NCBI RefSeq assembly: GCF_001426265.1
Contig: NZ_LMDG01000009.1
Location: forward strand, 1 to 64,000
DNA from: Rhizobium sp. Root1220
GTDB lineage: Bacteria > Pseudomonadota > Alphaproteobacteria > Rhizobiales > Rhizobiaceae
Length of the DNA stretch: 64,000 nt
Direction of reading: 5' to 3'
Part shown: positions 41,990-52,317 of the stretch, piece after piece
How positions within the stretch are numbered: the first letter of the stretch is position 1
Layout of the letters: each line of letters begins with the position of its first letter
Notes under the pieces: generated by a model
Told to the model about the DNA's origin: nothing
The model's input: only the letters and a program-made list of their open reading frames with translations
Databases searched by the model: none
Made by a program: the position numbers and the translations under genes

Positions 41990-42181
41990 ATGCAGATCGA
42001 GATCCCCTGCCCCAAATGCAGGAATACCAGAATGAAATTCGAACGCCCTGAGCCGTTGGACACAGACATCCTGACTTGCTTCACCTGCGGGCATGAGCTC
42101 GGTACTCTTGGGTCGGTGAAGGCTAAGATGCTGGCTGCCTTCGAGCGCATGAAGACGCAGGCCCCACCGCGCAAACACTGA
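41990..42181 (+). CDS. Small zinc-ribbon protein
   Basis: A 63-residue protein with two CxxC knuckles (CPKC at residues 7-10 and CFTC at 30-33), the spacing of a single zinc ribbon, followed by a basic helical tail. Such proteins bind zinc and often nucleic acid; the specific role is unknown. Its stop lies 9 bases from that of the converging HAD gene. Confidence 0.78.
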   Translation: MQIEIPCPKCRNTRMKFERPEPLDTDILTCFTCGHELGTLGSVKAKMLAAFERMKTQAPPRKH

Positions 42182-42190
42182 TCGCTGCGT

Positions 42191-42853
42191 CTAAGCGGTC
42201 AAAGCTATACGGCCTTCAATGGCTGAAACGCGACAGCTCGAATAATCCGGCATGGAGAAATGCGGCGTCTCAAAGGGCGTCGCGTGGGTAGCGGTGATGA
42301 CGGCAACATCCGCGCCGGCAGCCTCCCCTGCCAGGATTCCGGCTACTGCATCTTCGAAGACCAAGCACTTGGACGGGTCGACGCCGAGCCTGCTCGCGCC
42401 CAGGAGGTAGCATTCCGGGCTCGGTTTTCCAGCGGCGACCTCCTCGCCACTAACGATAACCGCTGGCATTGGTATACCCGCTGCCGCCATCCGCCGTCGG
42501 GCGAGCACAATCGGTGCCGACGTCACAATAGCCCATTTCTCAGGCGGCAGGCTGTTCAGCAAGGCGACTGCGCCGGGGATGGGAATGACACCTTCGACGT
42601 CTTCCATTTCCTCATCAAGAAGTTGCTTTGCCTCGCGATCGGCGTCGACCCCGGGCAACGCGAGCTGGCGGATCACATCGACGGCACGTATGCCGTGGAT
42701 CGTCTTGAGAAAGACCTCGGGTTCGAGCCCGTGCCGCAGCGCCCAGCCACTCCACACACGTTCAACCACCGCGATCGAGTTCAGCAAGGTGCCATCCATG
42801 TCGAACAGAAAAGCATCATAGGATTTGCCAAGAACTGAATGAGACGCGGTCAC
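42191..42853 (-). CDS. HAD-superfamily sugar phosphatase
   Basis: A 220-residue protein with all HAD motifs: FDMDGTLLNS (nucleophile Asp18, acid Asp20), VTSAP, GKPSPE and the metal-binding VFEDAVAG. The helical cap after motif I and overall length match the Hor2/YfbT-like sugar phosphatases (subclass IA). The substrate is not evident. Separated by about 100 bases from the MerR gene on the same strand. Confidence 0.88.
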   Translation of the reverse strand: MTASHSVLGKSYDAFLFDMDGTLLNSIAVVERVWSGWALRHGLEPEVFLKTIHGIRAVDVIRQLALPGVDADREAKQLLDEEMEDVEGVIPIPGAVALLNSLPPEKWAIVTSAPIVLARRRMAAAGIPMPAVIVSGEEVAAGKPSPECYLLGASRLGVDPSKCLVFEDAVAGILAGEAAGADVAVITATHATPFETPHFSMPDYSSCRVSAIEGRIALTA

Positions 42854-42953
42854 CGGGAGTTTCCTTGATTTGATATCTAGATCGCTGCACGGCTAAGGCA
42901 GCCTGCGTCTCTCGCAAGAGACGGAAACCGAATGGCGGCTGCAGGTTAATTGA

Positions 42954-43496
42954 TCAACGAACCTGATCCAACAGGCGTTTGCACTCGAGCAGGTCGTAGA
43001 GCGCCTCCTGCAGGAGCGCACGATCCTCCTTGCCGACGCTCGATTTGCCAATCGACACTTCTGGCGATTCCTCTTCGCCCCCGACGAAGTTGAAGAATCG
43101 GCGCGTGATCGGCGGCTTGGCTCGGCCGACGACCTGATCTTCGTCGGAAAGGCCTACCCGCGGATCGTCGGAATCACCGCTATCCTGCTGGCCACCGGTC
43201 AGCGCCTGGACGCTGGCAAGATCGCCATGACCGATCGCGATGACAAACTTGTTGCCATTCGTCTTCAGGAGCTTCTGCACGCCTTTGATCGTGTAACCGT
43301 GATCGTAAAGCAGATGGCGTATGCCTTTGAGCAGGTCGATGTCTTCCGGCCGGTAGTAACGACGGCCACCGCCGCGCTTCATCGGCTTGATCTGTGGAAA
43401 CCGCGTTTCCCAGAAGCGCAGGACATGCTGCGGAAGGTCGAGGTCGTCCGCCACTTCGCTGATGGTGCGGAAAGCATCCGGGCTTTTATCCAACAT
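42954..43496 (-). CDS. MerR-family transcriptional regulator
   Basis: A 180-residue regulator. The MerR winged helix-turn-helix is in residues 10-80 ([30 protein letters not shown] ... [36 protein letters not shown]). There are no effector-binding cysteines, and the C-terminal half is low-complexity. It follows ihfA in the fabH-ihfA-merR order that is common in Rhizobiales; its targets are unknown. Confidence 0.88.
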   Translation of the reverse strand: MLDKSPDAFRTISEVADDLDLPQHVLRFWETRFPQIKPMKRGGGRRYYRPEDIDLLKGIRHLLYDHGYTIKGVQKLLKTNGNKFVIAIGHGDLASVQALTGGQQDSGDSDDPRVGLSDEDQVVGRAKPPITRRFFNFVGGEEESPEVSIGKSSVGKEDRALLQEALYDLLECKRLLDQVR

Positions 43497-43713
43497 CCTA
43501 ACTCCCTACGCGACCACCTGGCGCGCCGCAGGTCGCGCGGTCGCAAGCGAGACGCAACCGCATCCCACCAGCGACGAACCAAGCCGCGACTCACCATATT
43601 TCAACGGTTTGACGCCTTGAATTCAAGTCACGTTTGAAATACCGCACAGGTCACTGACTGAAAGGTAGAGCCAATCCTGCAGTTGCCGGAAATTCGGCCT
43701 TGCGCGGACACCA

Positions 43714-44052
43714 TCAGGATGCCGGATTGGCGACCTTTAGCTTGGTCTTGCGCAGCGTGTGGGCCTTCAGTATCCGCGTCTTCAGGACATTCGATGCCTT
43801 GAAAGTCATGACGCGACGGGGAGAAATCGGCACTTCCTCGCCGGTCTTCGGATTGCGCCCAATGCGCTCGTTCTTGTCGCGCACCTGGAAGGTTGCAAAT
43901 GACGACAGCTTGACGGTCTCGCCGCGAACGATCGCGTTGCAGATCTCGTCTATGACAGTTTCCACGAGCTCGGCAGATTCGGTTCTCGAAAGACCGACCT
44001 TGCGAAAAACCGATTCAGCCAGGTCTGCTCGCGTCACTGTCTTTCCGGTCAT
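43714..44052 (-). CDS. ihfA: Integration host factor subunit alpha
   Basis: A 112-residue DNA-bending protein with the HU/IHF fold: [20 protein letters not shown], then [44 protein letters not shown]. The proline that intercalates in the DNA is in the GRNPKTGE loop. The ATG at 44050-44052 has GGGGAAA upstream, while the ATG five codons earlier has no ribosome-binding site. It partners with IhfB encoded elsewhere. Located between fabH and merR. Confidence 0.96.
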   Translation of the reverse strand: MTGKTVTRADLAESVFRKVGLSRTESAELVETVIDEICNAIVRGETVKLSSFATFQVRDKNERIGRNPKTGEEVPISPRRVMTFKASNVLKTRILKAHTLRKTKLKVANPAS

Positions 44053-44158
44053 GGTTTCCCCGCCCATTTGCCAATTATTATGAAAGAGAACAAAGAGTAT
44101 TTGTCTTGCGCCTTACGGTCAAGCTCTTGTTCGTCGGTAGTTTTTTAGGATTTTAGGA

Positions 44159-45130
44159 TTACCAGCGCAGAAGCACGGCGCCCCAGGTGAAGCCGCCGCC
44201 CATCGCTTCCAGCATCACCAGATCGCCCTTCTTGATACGGCCGTCACCGGCAGCCGTCGCAAGTGCGAGGGGAATGGAGGCCGCAGACGTATTGCCGTGC
44301 AGATCTACCGTGACGACGACCTTTTCCGGAGCGATGTGGAGCTTCTTGGCCGAACCGTCGATAATCCGGCGGTTGGCCTGATGCGGGACGAGCCAGTCAA
44401 GATCATCCGCCGTCGTTCCGGTTGCATGGAACGCTGCCTCGATAACATCAGTGATCATCCCGACGGCATACTTGAAGACCTCCCGGCCCTCCATGCGCAG
44501 CTTGCCGACCGATCCGGTGGTCGATGGTCCACCGTCGACATAGAGCTTGTCCTTGTGGGAACCATCGGAGCGCAGATGCGCCGTCAGCACTCCACGGTCC
44601 GCTGTCGTGCCTTCCCCTTCGGACGCTTCCAGCACGATTGCGCCTGCGCCATCTCCGAAAAGCACGCAGGTCGTGCGGTCGTTCCAGTCCAGGATGCGTG
44701 AGAAGGTTTCCGCGCCGATAACCAATACGTGCTTTGCCAAACCACCGCGAATATAGACATCGGCCGTCGTGACTGCGTAGACGAAGCCGGAGCACACTGC
44801 CTGAACGTCGAAGGCGAAGCCATGCGTCATGCCAAGCCGGTTCTGAATGTTGACGGCGGTTGCCGGAAACGTATTGTCCGGGGTCGATGTGGCACAGATA
44901 ATGAGATCGATGTCGGCCACCGTCAGTCCAGCCTTGTCGAGCGCAGCGCGCGCGGCAGCCTCGCCAAGAGAGGACGTCGTCTCGTCATCGCCCGCTATAT
45001 AACGCTGGCGGATACCGGTGCGCTGTACAATCCATTCATCGGAAGTGTCTACGACATCCTCCATGTCGCGATTGGTCATAACGCGCTTCGGAAGTGCGGC
45101 TCCGAACCCGCGAACCACTGAACGGATCAT
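44159..45130 (-). CDS. fabH: Beta-ketoacyl-ACP synthase III
   Basis: A 323-residue enzyme that starts fatty acid synthesis by condensing acetyl-CoA with malonyl-ACP. The Cys-His-Asn triad is visible: Cys113 (VQAVCSGF), His249 (VPHQANRR) and Asn279 (HGNTSAAS). Start chosen at the ATG of [10 protein letters not shown] by family; an ATG two codons earlier has closer ribosome-binding spacing. It lies 19 bases after plsX. Confidence 0.97.
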   Translation of the reverse strand: MIRSVVRGFGAALPKRVMTNRDMEDVVDTSDEWIVQRTGIRQRYIAGDDETTSSLGEAAARAALDKAGLTVADIDLIICATSTPDNTFPATAVNIQNRLGMTHGFAFDVQAVCSGFVYAVTTADVYIRGGLAKHVLVIGAETFSRILDWNDRTTCVLFGDGAGAIVLEASEGEGTTADRGVLTAHLRSDGSHKDKLYVDGGPSTTGSVGKLRMEGREVFKYAVGMITDVIEAAFHATGTTADDLDWLVPHQANRRIIDGSAKKLHIAPEKVVVTVDLHGNTSAASIPLALATAAGDGRIKKGDLVMLEAMGGGFTWGAVLLRW

Positions 45131-45149
45131 ATTCATCAAACCCTGTCGC

Positions 45150-46196
45150 TCACGCGGCTTCCGGCCCGATCGGGGGCTGTCGCTTGGCGTGATACTCTTG
45201 AAGATCTTTTTCTATTTTCTGATTGAGGCCATTCTTGGCCATGTCATAGCCGACCTCGATGGCAGCGGCGATGCCCTCCGCGTTGGCGCCGCCGTGGCTC
45301 TTTATGACGACACCGTTCAAGCCGAGGAAGACACCGCCATTGACCTTGCTGGGATCCATTTTCTCCCGGAGCATGTCGAAAGCACCCTTGGCGAACAGGT
45401 AGCCTATCCTGGCCAGCAGCGTCCGTGACATTGCCGCGCGCAGATATTCAGCAATCTGCCGCGCCGTACCTTCGGCCGCCTTCAGCGCAATGTTGCCGGC
45501 GAAGCCTTCCGTGACGACGACGTCAACGGTTCCCTTGCCAAGGTCGTTGCCCTCGACAAAGCCGAAATATTCCAGCGAATGCAGATTGGCCTCGCGAAGC
45601 AAACGGCCGGCTTCCTTGACCTCTTCCTGCCCCTTGACCTCCTCGACACCGACGTTCAGCAGGCCGATGGTCGGGCGCTCGATCTCGAACAGAGCCCGCG
45701 CCATCGCGCCGCCCATCAGCGCAAAGTCCATCAACTGCTGGGAGTCCGCGCCAATCGTCGCGCCGACGTCCAGCACGATGCTCTCGCCCTTTAGCGTCGG
45801 CCAGATTGCAGCGATCGCCGGTCGCTCGATGCTGGCCATCGTGCGCAGGCAGAACTTCGCCATGGCCATCAAGGCACCAGTATTGCCGGCCGAGACCGCG
45901 ACGTCCGCTTCCTTGGTTTTTACCGCCTCGATCGAACGCCACATGGTGGAGATGTAGCGGCCGCGGCGCAACGCCTGGCTCGGCTTCTCATCCATCCGTA
46001 CAGCCAGCTCGCAATCATGGAAAACCGATCTTTCCTTCAGCTTCGGGAAGCTGTCGAGAACGGGCTCGCACTGCTCCTTCAAACCGTACATCACGAACGA
46101 AATGTCCGGATGCCTTTCCAGCGCCTTGGCAGCGCCCGGGATGACGACCTGGGGGCCATAGTCGCCACCCATGAGGTCGAGAGAAATTCTGATCAC
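45150..46196 (-). CDS. plsX: Phosphate acyltransferase PlsX
   Basis: A 348-residue enzyme that converts acyl-ACP to acyl phosphate for phospholipid synthesis. It shows [19 protein letters not shown] at the start, [32 protein letters not shown] and [14 protein letters not shown] near the end. The start is the GTG at 46194-46196; the longer frame begins at a TTG and adds residues not seen in the family. Upstream partner is a YceD-like gene; fabH follows. Confidence 0.96.
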   Translation of the reverse strand: MIRISLDLMGGDYGPQVVIPGAAKALERHPDISFVMYGLKEQCEPVLDSFPKLKERSVFHDCELAVRMDEKPSQALRRGRYISTMWRSIEAVKTKEADVAVSAGNTGALMAMAKFCLRTMASIERPAIAAIWPTLKGESIVLDVGATIGADSQQLMDFALMGGAMARALFEIERPTIGLLNVGVEEVKGQEEVKEAGRLLREANLHSLEYFGFVEGNDLGKGTVDVVVTEGFAGNIALKAAEGTARQIAEYLRAAMSRTLLARIGYLFAKGAFDMLREKMDPSKVNGGVFLGLNGVVIKSHGGANAEGIAAAIEVGYDMAKNGLNQKIEKDLQEYHAKRQPPIGPEAA

Positions 46197-46298
46197 GCGT
46201 CCCTGATCCTTGCTTTTCGCCTCAGAGGGCAAAATTTCGGCCAAAATACCGGTTTTCCCGTCGCTTACAACTGAATTGTGTCAAATCCCCAATGGGGT

Positions 46299-46853
46299 TC
46301 AGTCCTTTTTCCAATCCTTCAGCACGGCGAAGGCGGATGGCTTTTTATCGTTCTCTCCGGTGTCTTCTATGTGACTGCCGAACTCGACGCCGGCTTTGCG
46401 AGGATAAGGATCTATGCCAAGCGCCGCGAATTCGGCGACAACCTCCCCGACGTCGATTGTGTCACCAGAAAAACTCTCCGGCAGGTCAGGACCATCGGGA
46501 TCAAGGACCATTTCACCCGTGTCGTTAGCGGGTTTGCGTGCCAGTTTCGAATTCTCGGGTACAAAGATTTGCTCGAAGCTTTCGTCGATCTCAGACGGAA
46601 CAGGCCCGAGCGTGACGATGCAGGATTGAACAATCTTCGCGCTCACCTTGCCCTTGACCCGAATACCATCCCGCTTCCAGCGCGCAATCTCAAGGTCGGC
46701 GCTCAGATCGTTCACGGAAACAACGTTCCAGCTCTTCGCAAGCGCCTCCAGCTCCTTCTTGTCGGCTTCAACGTGCACCTCGACCGGGTTGGCCGAGATA
46801 TGGCCCACTTTCACGAGATAGGAGAAGGGCACGTCATCTCTTGAGTTCTTCAT
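46299..46853 (-). CDS. DUF177/YceD-like protein
   Basis: A 184-residue protein (MKNSRDDVPFSYLVKVGHIS onward). It has the DUF177 core FKVxAxxxQxCxxTLxPV-like segment VKGKVSAKIVQSCIVTLGPVPSEIDE. In gammaproteobacteria YceD lies before rpmF-plsX-fabH and is tied to 23S rRNA accumulation. Here it precedes plsX without rpmF. Tandem ATG codons sit at 46851-46856; the second has better spacing from GAGGAG. Confidence 0.85.
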   Translation of the reverse strand: MKNSRDDVPFSYLVKVGHISANPVEVHVEADKKELEALAKSWNVVSVNDLSADLEIARWKRDGIRVKGKVSAKIVQSCIVTLGPVPSEIDESFEQIFVPENSKLARKPANDTGEMVLDPDGPDLPESFSGDTIDVGEVVAEFAALGIDPYPRKAGVEFGSHIEDTGENDKKPSAFAVLKDWKKD

Positions 46854-46863
46854 CATCCACTCC

Positions 46864-47397
46864 TCACGCTGCTTTTGGAAGTGTCGCAGATCCGGTCGCA
46901 ACGATTTCCTCGGACTGGGCCGAAAGATGCGCTTCTGCCTGAAACATCCAGTCCGCGAGAGCCTTCATGTCGACGGCTTCCGTCGCTTTCGGGTGAATGT
47001 TGCGGCCCAGTGCGACAGCCAAGCTTTCGACATCGGTCGCGTCCATCGCCTTTGAATAGGCTTCCAGGCGACCGTAAAACATCCCGGCAAGCTTCTTCAT
47101 GCGCTTCGGAATGCTGTTGTCGCCAATGCCGAGCTCACGGATCGAATAGTCGATATCCTCAAAAAAGGCATCGACGATTTCCTGCGCGATCTCCTGCCCG
47201 CTCGTTGCAGATGTACGTGTGCGGCGAAAGAACAGGATCATTACCAGGGACAGCATTTCGAACCGGCCCATGACCGTGTCCGGTACATTCATTCGCTCAT
47301 AGAATTCCGGCATGCGCGCAGCCGACGTCAGTACCGAGTACTGACGTTCCACGATTGCCTTATTGTTGTTTTTCTTGCCAAAGAGCCCGAAGATCAT
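46864..47397 (-). CDS. Ubiquinol-cytochrome c chaperone (CBP3-like)
   Basis: A 177-residue protein with MIFGLFGKKNNNKAIVERQYSVLTSAARMPEFYERMNVPDTVMGRFEMLSLVMILFFRR, the conserved start of the CBP3/UQCC1 family, which helps assemble cytochrome bc1 by binding cytochrome b. The frame is open for another 155 codons upstream, but that part is not conserved-looking and overlaps the divergent bamE gene. The YceD-like gene starts 10 bases after its stop, so they are co-transcribed. Confidence 0.88.
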   Translation of the reverse strand: MIFGLFGKKNNNKAIVERQYSVLTSAARMPEFYERMNVPDTVMGRFEMLSLVMILFFRRTRTSATSGQEIAQEIVDAFFEDIDYSIRELGIGDNSIPKRMKKLAGMFYGRLEAYSKAMDATDVESLAVALGRNIHPKATEAVDMKALADWMFQAEAHLSAQSEEIVATGSATLPKAA

Positions 47398-47635
47398 TGT
47401 TTTTTCCGGAAAGCCCATATTCTTCGCGCCAAGCTGCGTTGGGCCTTGTTGCATGATTTCGAAAGCTGGTTTACCGAAGCAGGCGCGAATTGCAATGCCG
47501 AACGTGGCCACTTTCGGGACAGCGTCTTTACAGGCCTGCGCGTGGGCGAATGGGGGTTCGACCGTGGAATGGCCACAATGGTTTTGCATCAGCGCTCTTG
47601 GGCCGATGGCTGCTATTGATATTTCAAGGGAGTAG
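47398..47635. promoter_or_regulatory. Divergent promoter region between the CBP3-like gene and bamE
   Basis: 238 bases without a gene, supplying promoters in both directions. I see no repeat or operator that stands out. Confidence 0.4.
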
Positions 47636-48172
47636 ATGTCGTTGAAGAAACGGTATTTCAAGTCTGACAAAAAATTCCTCAGCAATGCCGCCATTGCCAT
47701 CATGATCGCTTCAGCCGGGCTCTCGGGCTGCCAGACGGGTACGGTTCTCAACGGTGGATATGTCGCCGACGAGCAGTCATTAAATCTCGTCCCGGAGGGA
47801 TCGAGCCGCGAGCAGGTTCTCTTGTCTCTCGGCACTCCGTCCACAACAGCGACGTTCGACACCGAGGTCTTCTATTACATTTCGCAGCGCCGCGAACGCT
47901 CCATGGCCTTCCAGAAGCTGAAGGTCGTCGATCAGAGTGTCCTTGCTATCTATTTCGACAAGGACGGCGTCGTATCGCGTCGCGCGAACTATACGCTCAA
48001 GGATGGCCAGGTCTTCGACACCATTACCCGCGTAACGCCGACGGGCGGCAAGGATCTCACCTTCCTTCAGCAGCTCCTGTCCGGCGGCAGTGCGGCGAAC
48101 GCGGCCAAGGGCCTCTTCGGCGGCGGCGCAACGCAGCCGGCCTCGCCACAGAATCCGGCCAGCTTGCGCTAA
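47636..48172 (+). CDS. bamE: BamE/OmlA-family outer membrane lipoprotein
   Basis: A 178-residue lipoprotein: signal peptide with lipobox LSGC (Cys32), then a SmpA/OmlA domain with VPEGSSREQVLLSLGTPSTTATFDTEVFYYISQRRERSMAFQKLKVVDQSVLAIYFDKDGVV. It is the small accessory lipoprotein of the BAM complex. A Gly/Ala/Pro-rich tail of about 40 residues extends beyond the E. coli length. AAGGGAG lies ahead of the ATG. Ends before a bidirectional terminator. Confidence 0.9.
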   Translation: MSLKKRYFKSDKKFLSNAAIAIMIASAGLSGCQTGTVLNGGYVADEQSLNLVPEGSSREQVLLSLGTPSTTATFDTEVFYYISQRRERSMAFQKLKVVDQSVLAIYFDKDGVVSRRANYTLKDGQVFDTITRVTPTGGKDLTFLQQLLSGGSAANAAKGLFGGGATQPASPQNPASLR

Positions 48173-48195
48173 TACCGGGACAACACATCTCAAAC

Positions 48196-48222
48196 AAAAA
48201 CCCGCCGGATCGCTCCGGCGGG
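48196..48222 (-). terminator. Bidirectional terminator between bamE and hppA
   Basis: CCCGCCGGA (48201-48209) pairs with TCCGGCGGG (48214-48222) over 9 bp with a 4-base loop. On the minus strand a TTTTTGTTTG tract follows, ending hppA; on the plus strand CTCTTTATT follows, which could also end bamE. Confidence 0.9.
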
Positions 48223-48247
48223 CTCTTTATTGGGCGCTCGTGCGTGA

Positions 48248-50383
48248 TCAGGCCAGGACGGCGAGAAGCAGCAGCGCGACGATGTTGGTGATCTTGATTG
48301 CAGGGTTGACGGCAGGACCTGCCGTATCCTTGTAGGGGTCACCGACGGTGTCGCCGGTCACCGATGCCTTGTGAGCGTCGGAGCCTTTCAGGTGTCTAAC
48401 ACCATCCTTGTCAACGAAACCGTCTTCAAACGACTTCTTGGCATTGTCCCAAGCTCCGCCGCCTGAGGTCATCGAGATCGCAACGAACAGGCCGTTGATG
48501 ATCACGCCGAGCAGCGATGCGCCGAGTGCCGCAAATGCGGATGCCTTGGAGCCGGAGATGACCAAAACGCCGAAGTAGACCACGATCGGCGCCAGCACCG
48601 GCAACAGCGACGGCAGGATCATTTCGCGGATCGCAGCCTTCGTGAGCAGGTCGACAGCCCGACCGTAGTCCGGCTTTTCCGTGCCCTGCATGATACCCGG
48701 CTTTTCCTTGAACTGCCTGCGCACCTCCTCGACAATCGCGCCGGCGGCGCGACCGACGGCGGTCATCGCGATGCCGCCGAAGAGGTACGGAATCAGCCCA
48801 CCGAACAGAAGACCGGCCACGACGTAGGGATTTGAAAGGTCAAACGAGATTTGCCCCACATCTGCGAAGTATGGGTACTTGTCACCGTTTGCCGCAAAGT
48901 ATTTGAGGTCGTTCGAATAGGCAGCGAACAGGACCAGTGCACCGAGGCCTGCGGAACCGATAGCATAGCCTTTCGTCACCGCCTTCGTCGTATTGCCGAC
49001 AGCGTCGAGCGCATCCGTCGACTTACGAACCTCCGGCGGCAGATGCGACATCTCGGCGATACCGCCGGCGTTGTCGGTCACCGGGCCGAAAGCGTCCAGT
49101 GCGACGATCATGCCGGCAATGCCGAGCATCGCGGTAACGGCAATGCCGGTACCAAAGAGACCGCCGAGCTGATAGGTCGCCAGAATCCCGCCAACGATGA
49201 CGATAGCCGGAAGCGCGGTCGATTCGAGTGACACCGCCAGCCCCTGAATGACATTGGTGCCGTGGCCGGTTACCGATGCCTGCGCAATGGAATTGACCGG
49301 GCGCTTGTTCGTCCCCGTATAGTATTCTGTGATCACAACGATCAGTGCGGTGACGATGAGACCGACCAGACCGCAAAGGAACAGGCGGGTGCCAGTGACA
49401 TCAGCGCCGTCGACAATGCCGATGGAGCCCCAGCCAATGGTCAGCGACGTCGCTGCGCCGAGGCCGATGATCGACAACAGGCCCGTCACGATCAGGCCCT
49501 TGTAGAGAGCACCCATGATCGAGCCATTGCTGCCCAATTTGACGAAGAACGTGCCGATGATCGAGGTGATGATGCAGGCGCCGCAGATCGCAAGCGGATA
49601 GATCATCGCGGACTGCAGGATCGGGGCTCCCGCGAAGAAGATCGCGGCCAGAACCATCGTGGCGACGACGGAAACGGCATAGGTTTCGAAGAGGTCGGCA
49701 GCCATACCGGCGCAATCGCCAACGTTATCGCCGACATTGTCCGCGATCGTCGCCGGGTTGCGCGGATCATCCTCCGGAATGCCTGCCTCGACTTTACCGA
49801 CGAGGTCGCCGCCGACGTCAGCACCCTTGGTGAAGATACCGCCACCGAGACGGGCGAAGATCGAGATCAACGACGCGCCGAAACCGAGCGATACGAGGGA
49901 ATCGATAACTTCGCGCGAACCGGCCTCGTGACCGAGGATGGCGGTCAGTACGTAATAGTAGATGGAGACCCCGAGCAAAGCGAGACCGGCCACCAGAAGC
50001 CCGGTGATGGCACCCGACTTGAAAGCAATTTCAAGTCCTGCGGCAAGGCTGTGAGACGCTGCCTGAGCCGTGCGCACGTTGGCACGGACCGAGACGTGCA
50101 TGCCGATGAATCCGGCGGCCCCCGAAAGGACGGCGCCGATCAGGAAGCCGATTGCAGCTGTGCCGGAGAGAAGCAGCCAGGCTGCGATGAAGACAACGAT
50201 ACCAACGATGGCAATGGTTTTGTACTGGCGCAACAGGTATGCCTGCGCGCCTTCGCGGATATAGCCCGCGATCTCCTGCATGCGGCTATTGCCCTGATCA
50301 GCGGCCAGCACCGACCGGGTTGCCCAGATGGCATAAACCACCGAGAGCAGACCGCATGCTATTACGCATAAAAGAATGGTCAT
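48248..50383 (-). CDS. hppA: Membrane-bound proton-pumping pyrophosphatase
   Basis: A 711-residue protein with about 16 membrane helices that couples pyrophosphate hydrolysis to proton export. The substrate loop [20 protein letters not shown] and [19 protein letters not shown] are intact. The diagnostic segment [10 protein letters not shown] has Lys and Thr at the positions (E. coli-independent numbering A460K/A463T) that mark potassium-independent enzymes. The ATG at 50381-50383 has GGAGG upstream. A terminator follows. Confidence 0.97.
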   Translation of the reverse strand: MTILLCVIACGLLSVVYAIWATRSVLAADQGNSRMQEIAGYIREGAQAYLLRQYKTIAIVGIVVFIAAWLLLSGTAAIGFLIGAVLSGAAGFIGMHVSVRANVRTAQAASHSLAAGLEIAFKSGAITGLLVAGLALLGVSIYYYVLTAILGHEAGSREVIDSLVSLGFGASLISIFARLGGGIFTKGADVGGDLVGKVEAGIPEDDPRNPATIADNVGDNVGDCAGMAADLFETYAVSVVATMVLAAIFFAGAPILQSAMIYPLAICGACIITSIIGTFFVKLGSNGSIMGALYKGLIVTGLLSIIGLGAATSLTIGWGSIGIVDGADVTGTRLFLCGLVGLIVTALIVVITEYYTGTNKRPVNSIAQASVTGHGTNVIQGLAVSLESTALPAIVIVGGILATYQLGGLFGTGIAVTAMLGIAGMIVALDAFGPVTDNAGGIAEMSHLPPEVRKSTDALDAVGNTTKAVTKGYAIGSAGLGALVLFAAYSNDLKYFAANGDKYPYFADVGQISFDLSNPYVVAGLLFGGLIPYLFGGIAMTAVGRAAGAIVEEVRRQFKEKPGIMQGTEKPDYGRAVDLLTKAAIREMILPSLLPVLAPIVVYFGVLVISGSKASAFAALGASLLGVIINGLFVAISMTSGGGAWDNAKKSFEDGFVDKDGVRHLKGSDAHKASVTGDTVGDPYKDTAGPAVNPAIKITNIVALLLLAVLA

Positions 50384-50597
50384 TTCGCTCTTTCCTCCAA
50401 AAAAGCCGGAGCTCACTCCCTCTCCGGCTGCGAACACGCCGACTCGATTTCCTCCCACAGAAATGCTGCAACGCGGGGTGGAGATTGCTTTGAGGAAAAC
50501 GGCGCGTCAAGCCCGCAAAGGCTGAAAACCCTTGCGGAGCAACGGGAAAGACGGAATTGCTATTGTAGAGGTCGGGTCAACTGACCAAGCGCAAGGC
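50384..50597 (-). other. Gap between nusB and hppA
   Basis: 214 bases without a gene. An imperfect stem CCGCAA/TTGCGG (50513-50537) lies about 60 bases after the nusB stop and could be a weak terminator; the remainder must hold the hppA promoter, which I could not place. Confidence 0.4.
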
Positions 50598-51080
50598 TTA
50601 CTTCTTGGCTTCGCCTCGAACCTGCTTTGCAATGCGGTCAAGAACCGCATTGACGAGCTTCGGCTCATCGTCGCTGAAGAAGGCCTGCGCAATCTCGACA
50701 TACTCTGTGACGATGACCGCGACGGGGACGTCCTTGCGTTCGATGAGTTCGAAGACACCCGCGCGCAGGATAGCACGCACGGTGCTGTCGAGGCGCGACA
50801 GCGCCCAATCGTCCTGCAGGGCAGACGCGATCAACGGATCAAGACGAAGCTGCTCGCGCACCACACCCGAAACGATCGACCGGAACCAGGAGGCGTCCGC
50901 CTTTAGGTAGGTCTCGCCGTCGATCTCCTGGCCGAGCCGATGTGCTTCGTATTCGGCGACAATCTCGAGAACACCAGTGCCGCCGATATCCATCTGATAG
51001 AGCGCCTGAACGGCAGCAAGGCGCGCAGCACCCCGCTGGTTCGCAGTCTTGACCGGACGCTCCGAGTTTTCGTTGGTCAT
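50598..51080 (-). CDS. nusB: Transcription antitermination factor NusB
   Basis: A 160-residue all-helical RNA-binding protein that pairs with S10 in rRNA antitermination. [51 protein letters not shown] and [12 protein letters not shown] are the conserved helices. It starts 3 bases after ribH. The enterobacterial partner thiL is not downstream; hppA is there instead. Confidence 0.97.
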   Translation of the reverse strand: MTNENSERPVKTANQRGAARLAAVQALYQMDIGGTGVLEIVAEYEAHRLGQEIDGETYLKADASWFRSIVSGVVREQLRLDPLIASALQDDWALSRLDSTVRAILRAGVFELIERKDVPVAVIVTEYVEIAQAFFSDDEPKLVNAVLDRIAKQVRGEAKK

Positions 51081-51083
51081 TCG

Positions 51084-51539
51084 CTATGCACCCAATTTCT
51101 TCTTCAGCTCAATCATCGTGAGAGCTGCACGGGCAGCAAACCCGCCCTTGTCTTTGTCAGAGCGGCGAACGCGCGCCCAAGCCTGCTCGTCATTTTCGAC
51201 TGTCAGGATACCATTGCCTATGGCAAGGGACTCGCTGACAGCGAGATCCATCAATGCACGCGAGGATTCATTTGATACGATATCGAAGTGGTAAGTCTCG
51301 CCGCGAATGACCATGCCAAGCGCTACATAGCCATCGTAGTTCGTGCCTTCATTATCCGCTCCGTCGAGCGCCATGGCAATTGCCGCCGGAATCTCGAGTG
51401 CGCCGGGCACTGTCACGACGTCGTAAGTCGCTCCACCGTCCTTCAAGGCAAAGGTCGCCCCCTCGAGAAGGGCATCAGCCATGTCGTCATAGAAGCGAGC
51501 TTCGACGATCAAAATATGGGGAGCGGTTTCTCGCGCCAT
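51084..51539 (-). CDS. ribH: 6,7-dimethyl-8-ribityllumazine synthase
   Basis: A 151-residue enzyme of riboflavin synthesis that joins 5-amino-6-ribitylaminouracil and 3,4-dihydroxybutanone phosphate. [34 protein letters not shown] and [16 protein letters not shown] are the family motifs, with the catalytic His in the last. Brucella and rhizobia often have two lumazine synthases; this is the one coupled to nusB. Close spacing suggests a ribH-nusB operon. Confidence 0.96.
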   Translation of the reverse strand: MARETAPHILIVEARFYDDMADALLEGATFALKDGGATYDVVTVPGALEIPAAIAMALDGADNEGTNYDGYVALGMVIRGETYHFDIVSNESSRALMDLAVSESLAIGNGILTVENDEQAWARVRRSDKDKGGFAARAALTMIELKKKLGA

Positions 51540-51870
51540 GCTTCACCTTCAATTCTAGAGGACCTAGCCGTTCGGCAGGTCGCGGTCAAAACACGCCTTC
51601 AATCGAATGGCAAGCAAATTCCGATCATGGCTCAAATGCAAAATCGCAAATCACCGCAACGGAATAGCCGCCGTACTTTGCCGGCAATTTGGAGACAACC
51701 GTGCAACGCCTCGAAAGTGGCGAACAGAAGGCGCCGAGACTAAACAATTTGTAATTAAAGTTCAGCTGTTTACCTATTGATTGACTGCGTTTGAGACGCC
51801 AACTCCAATCGGTAACGCCGACGATCCCTGCCAGACAGGCGACCGTCCCCAGCAGATGAAAGGATACCCC
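51540..51870. promoter_or_regulatory. Divergent region between ribH and a small exported protein
   Basis: 331 bases without a gene, feeding ribH on the minus strand and the 115-residue gene on the plus strand. I looked for an FMN riboswitch ahead of ribH and did not see its conserved blocks. Confidence 0.45.
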
Positions 51871-52218
51871 ATGAATCGCGTTGCCGCTATCGCTTCCGCG
51901 GTTTCCGTTCTTGCTTTCCCCGACGGCAGCCACGCAGAAGCCTCGGGGATGAACGCCCGCAATATCGAACATACACTTCGCACCTTCGATGGCACCGACT
52001 TCGATGTCCGGCGTATCTCCCATCACGCCGATCAGCACGGCGTGGGTATGTCGCCGCACTTCAAAGGCCGCAGTGTCGAAGAGGTTTACAGAATCCAGGT
52101 CGCTATTGCTGCCAACCGGCCACTCGCCCGCCGGCTTCGGGAGCGCGGCGTGAGTGTAAGAACCATCTTCAATGCCGACCAATCCGGGGATGGAAGCATC
52201 ACCCTGTATTATCTTTAG
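51871..52218 (+). CDS. Small exported protein of unknown function
   Basis: A 115-residue product starting MNRVAAIASAVSVLAFPDGSHAEASG, a short Sec signal with probable cleavage after SHA. The mature part is beta/alpha mixed and ends RTIFNADQSGDGSITLYYL. No motif recognised. AAAGGA precedes the ATG at 51871; the frame is open to 51781 but that start would bury the signal sequence. Confidence 0.7.
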   Translation: MNRVAAIASAVSVLAFPDGSHAEASGMNARNIEHTLRTFDGTDFDVRRISHHADQHGVGMSPHFKGRSVEEVYRIQVAIAANRPLARRLRERGVSVRTIFNADQSGDGSITLYYL

Positions 52219-52317
52219 GCGAAGGGGCGGCAGCAAAACTGCCGCCCAGAGAACGAGAATCCGCAGTTGTATTTTTCATGGGAATGATGCCTCTTCTGGG
52301 AAAACAGGAGGCACGGA

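Noticed and set aside
51540..51870. FMN riboswitch ahead of ribH
   Set aside because: The conserved RFN blocks are not visible on either strand here or ahead of glyA-nrdR-ribD.
51625..52236. 203-codon minus-strand frame opposite the small exported protein
   Set aside because: The plus-strand frame has a signal peptide and a ribosome-binding site; this one has neither.
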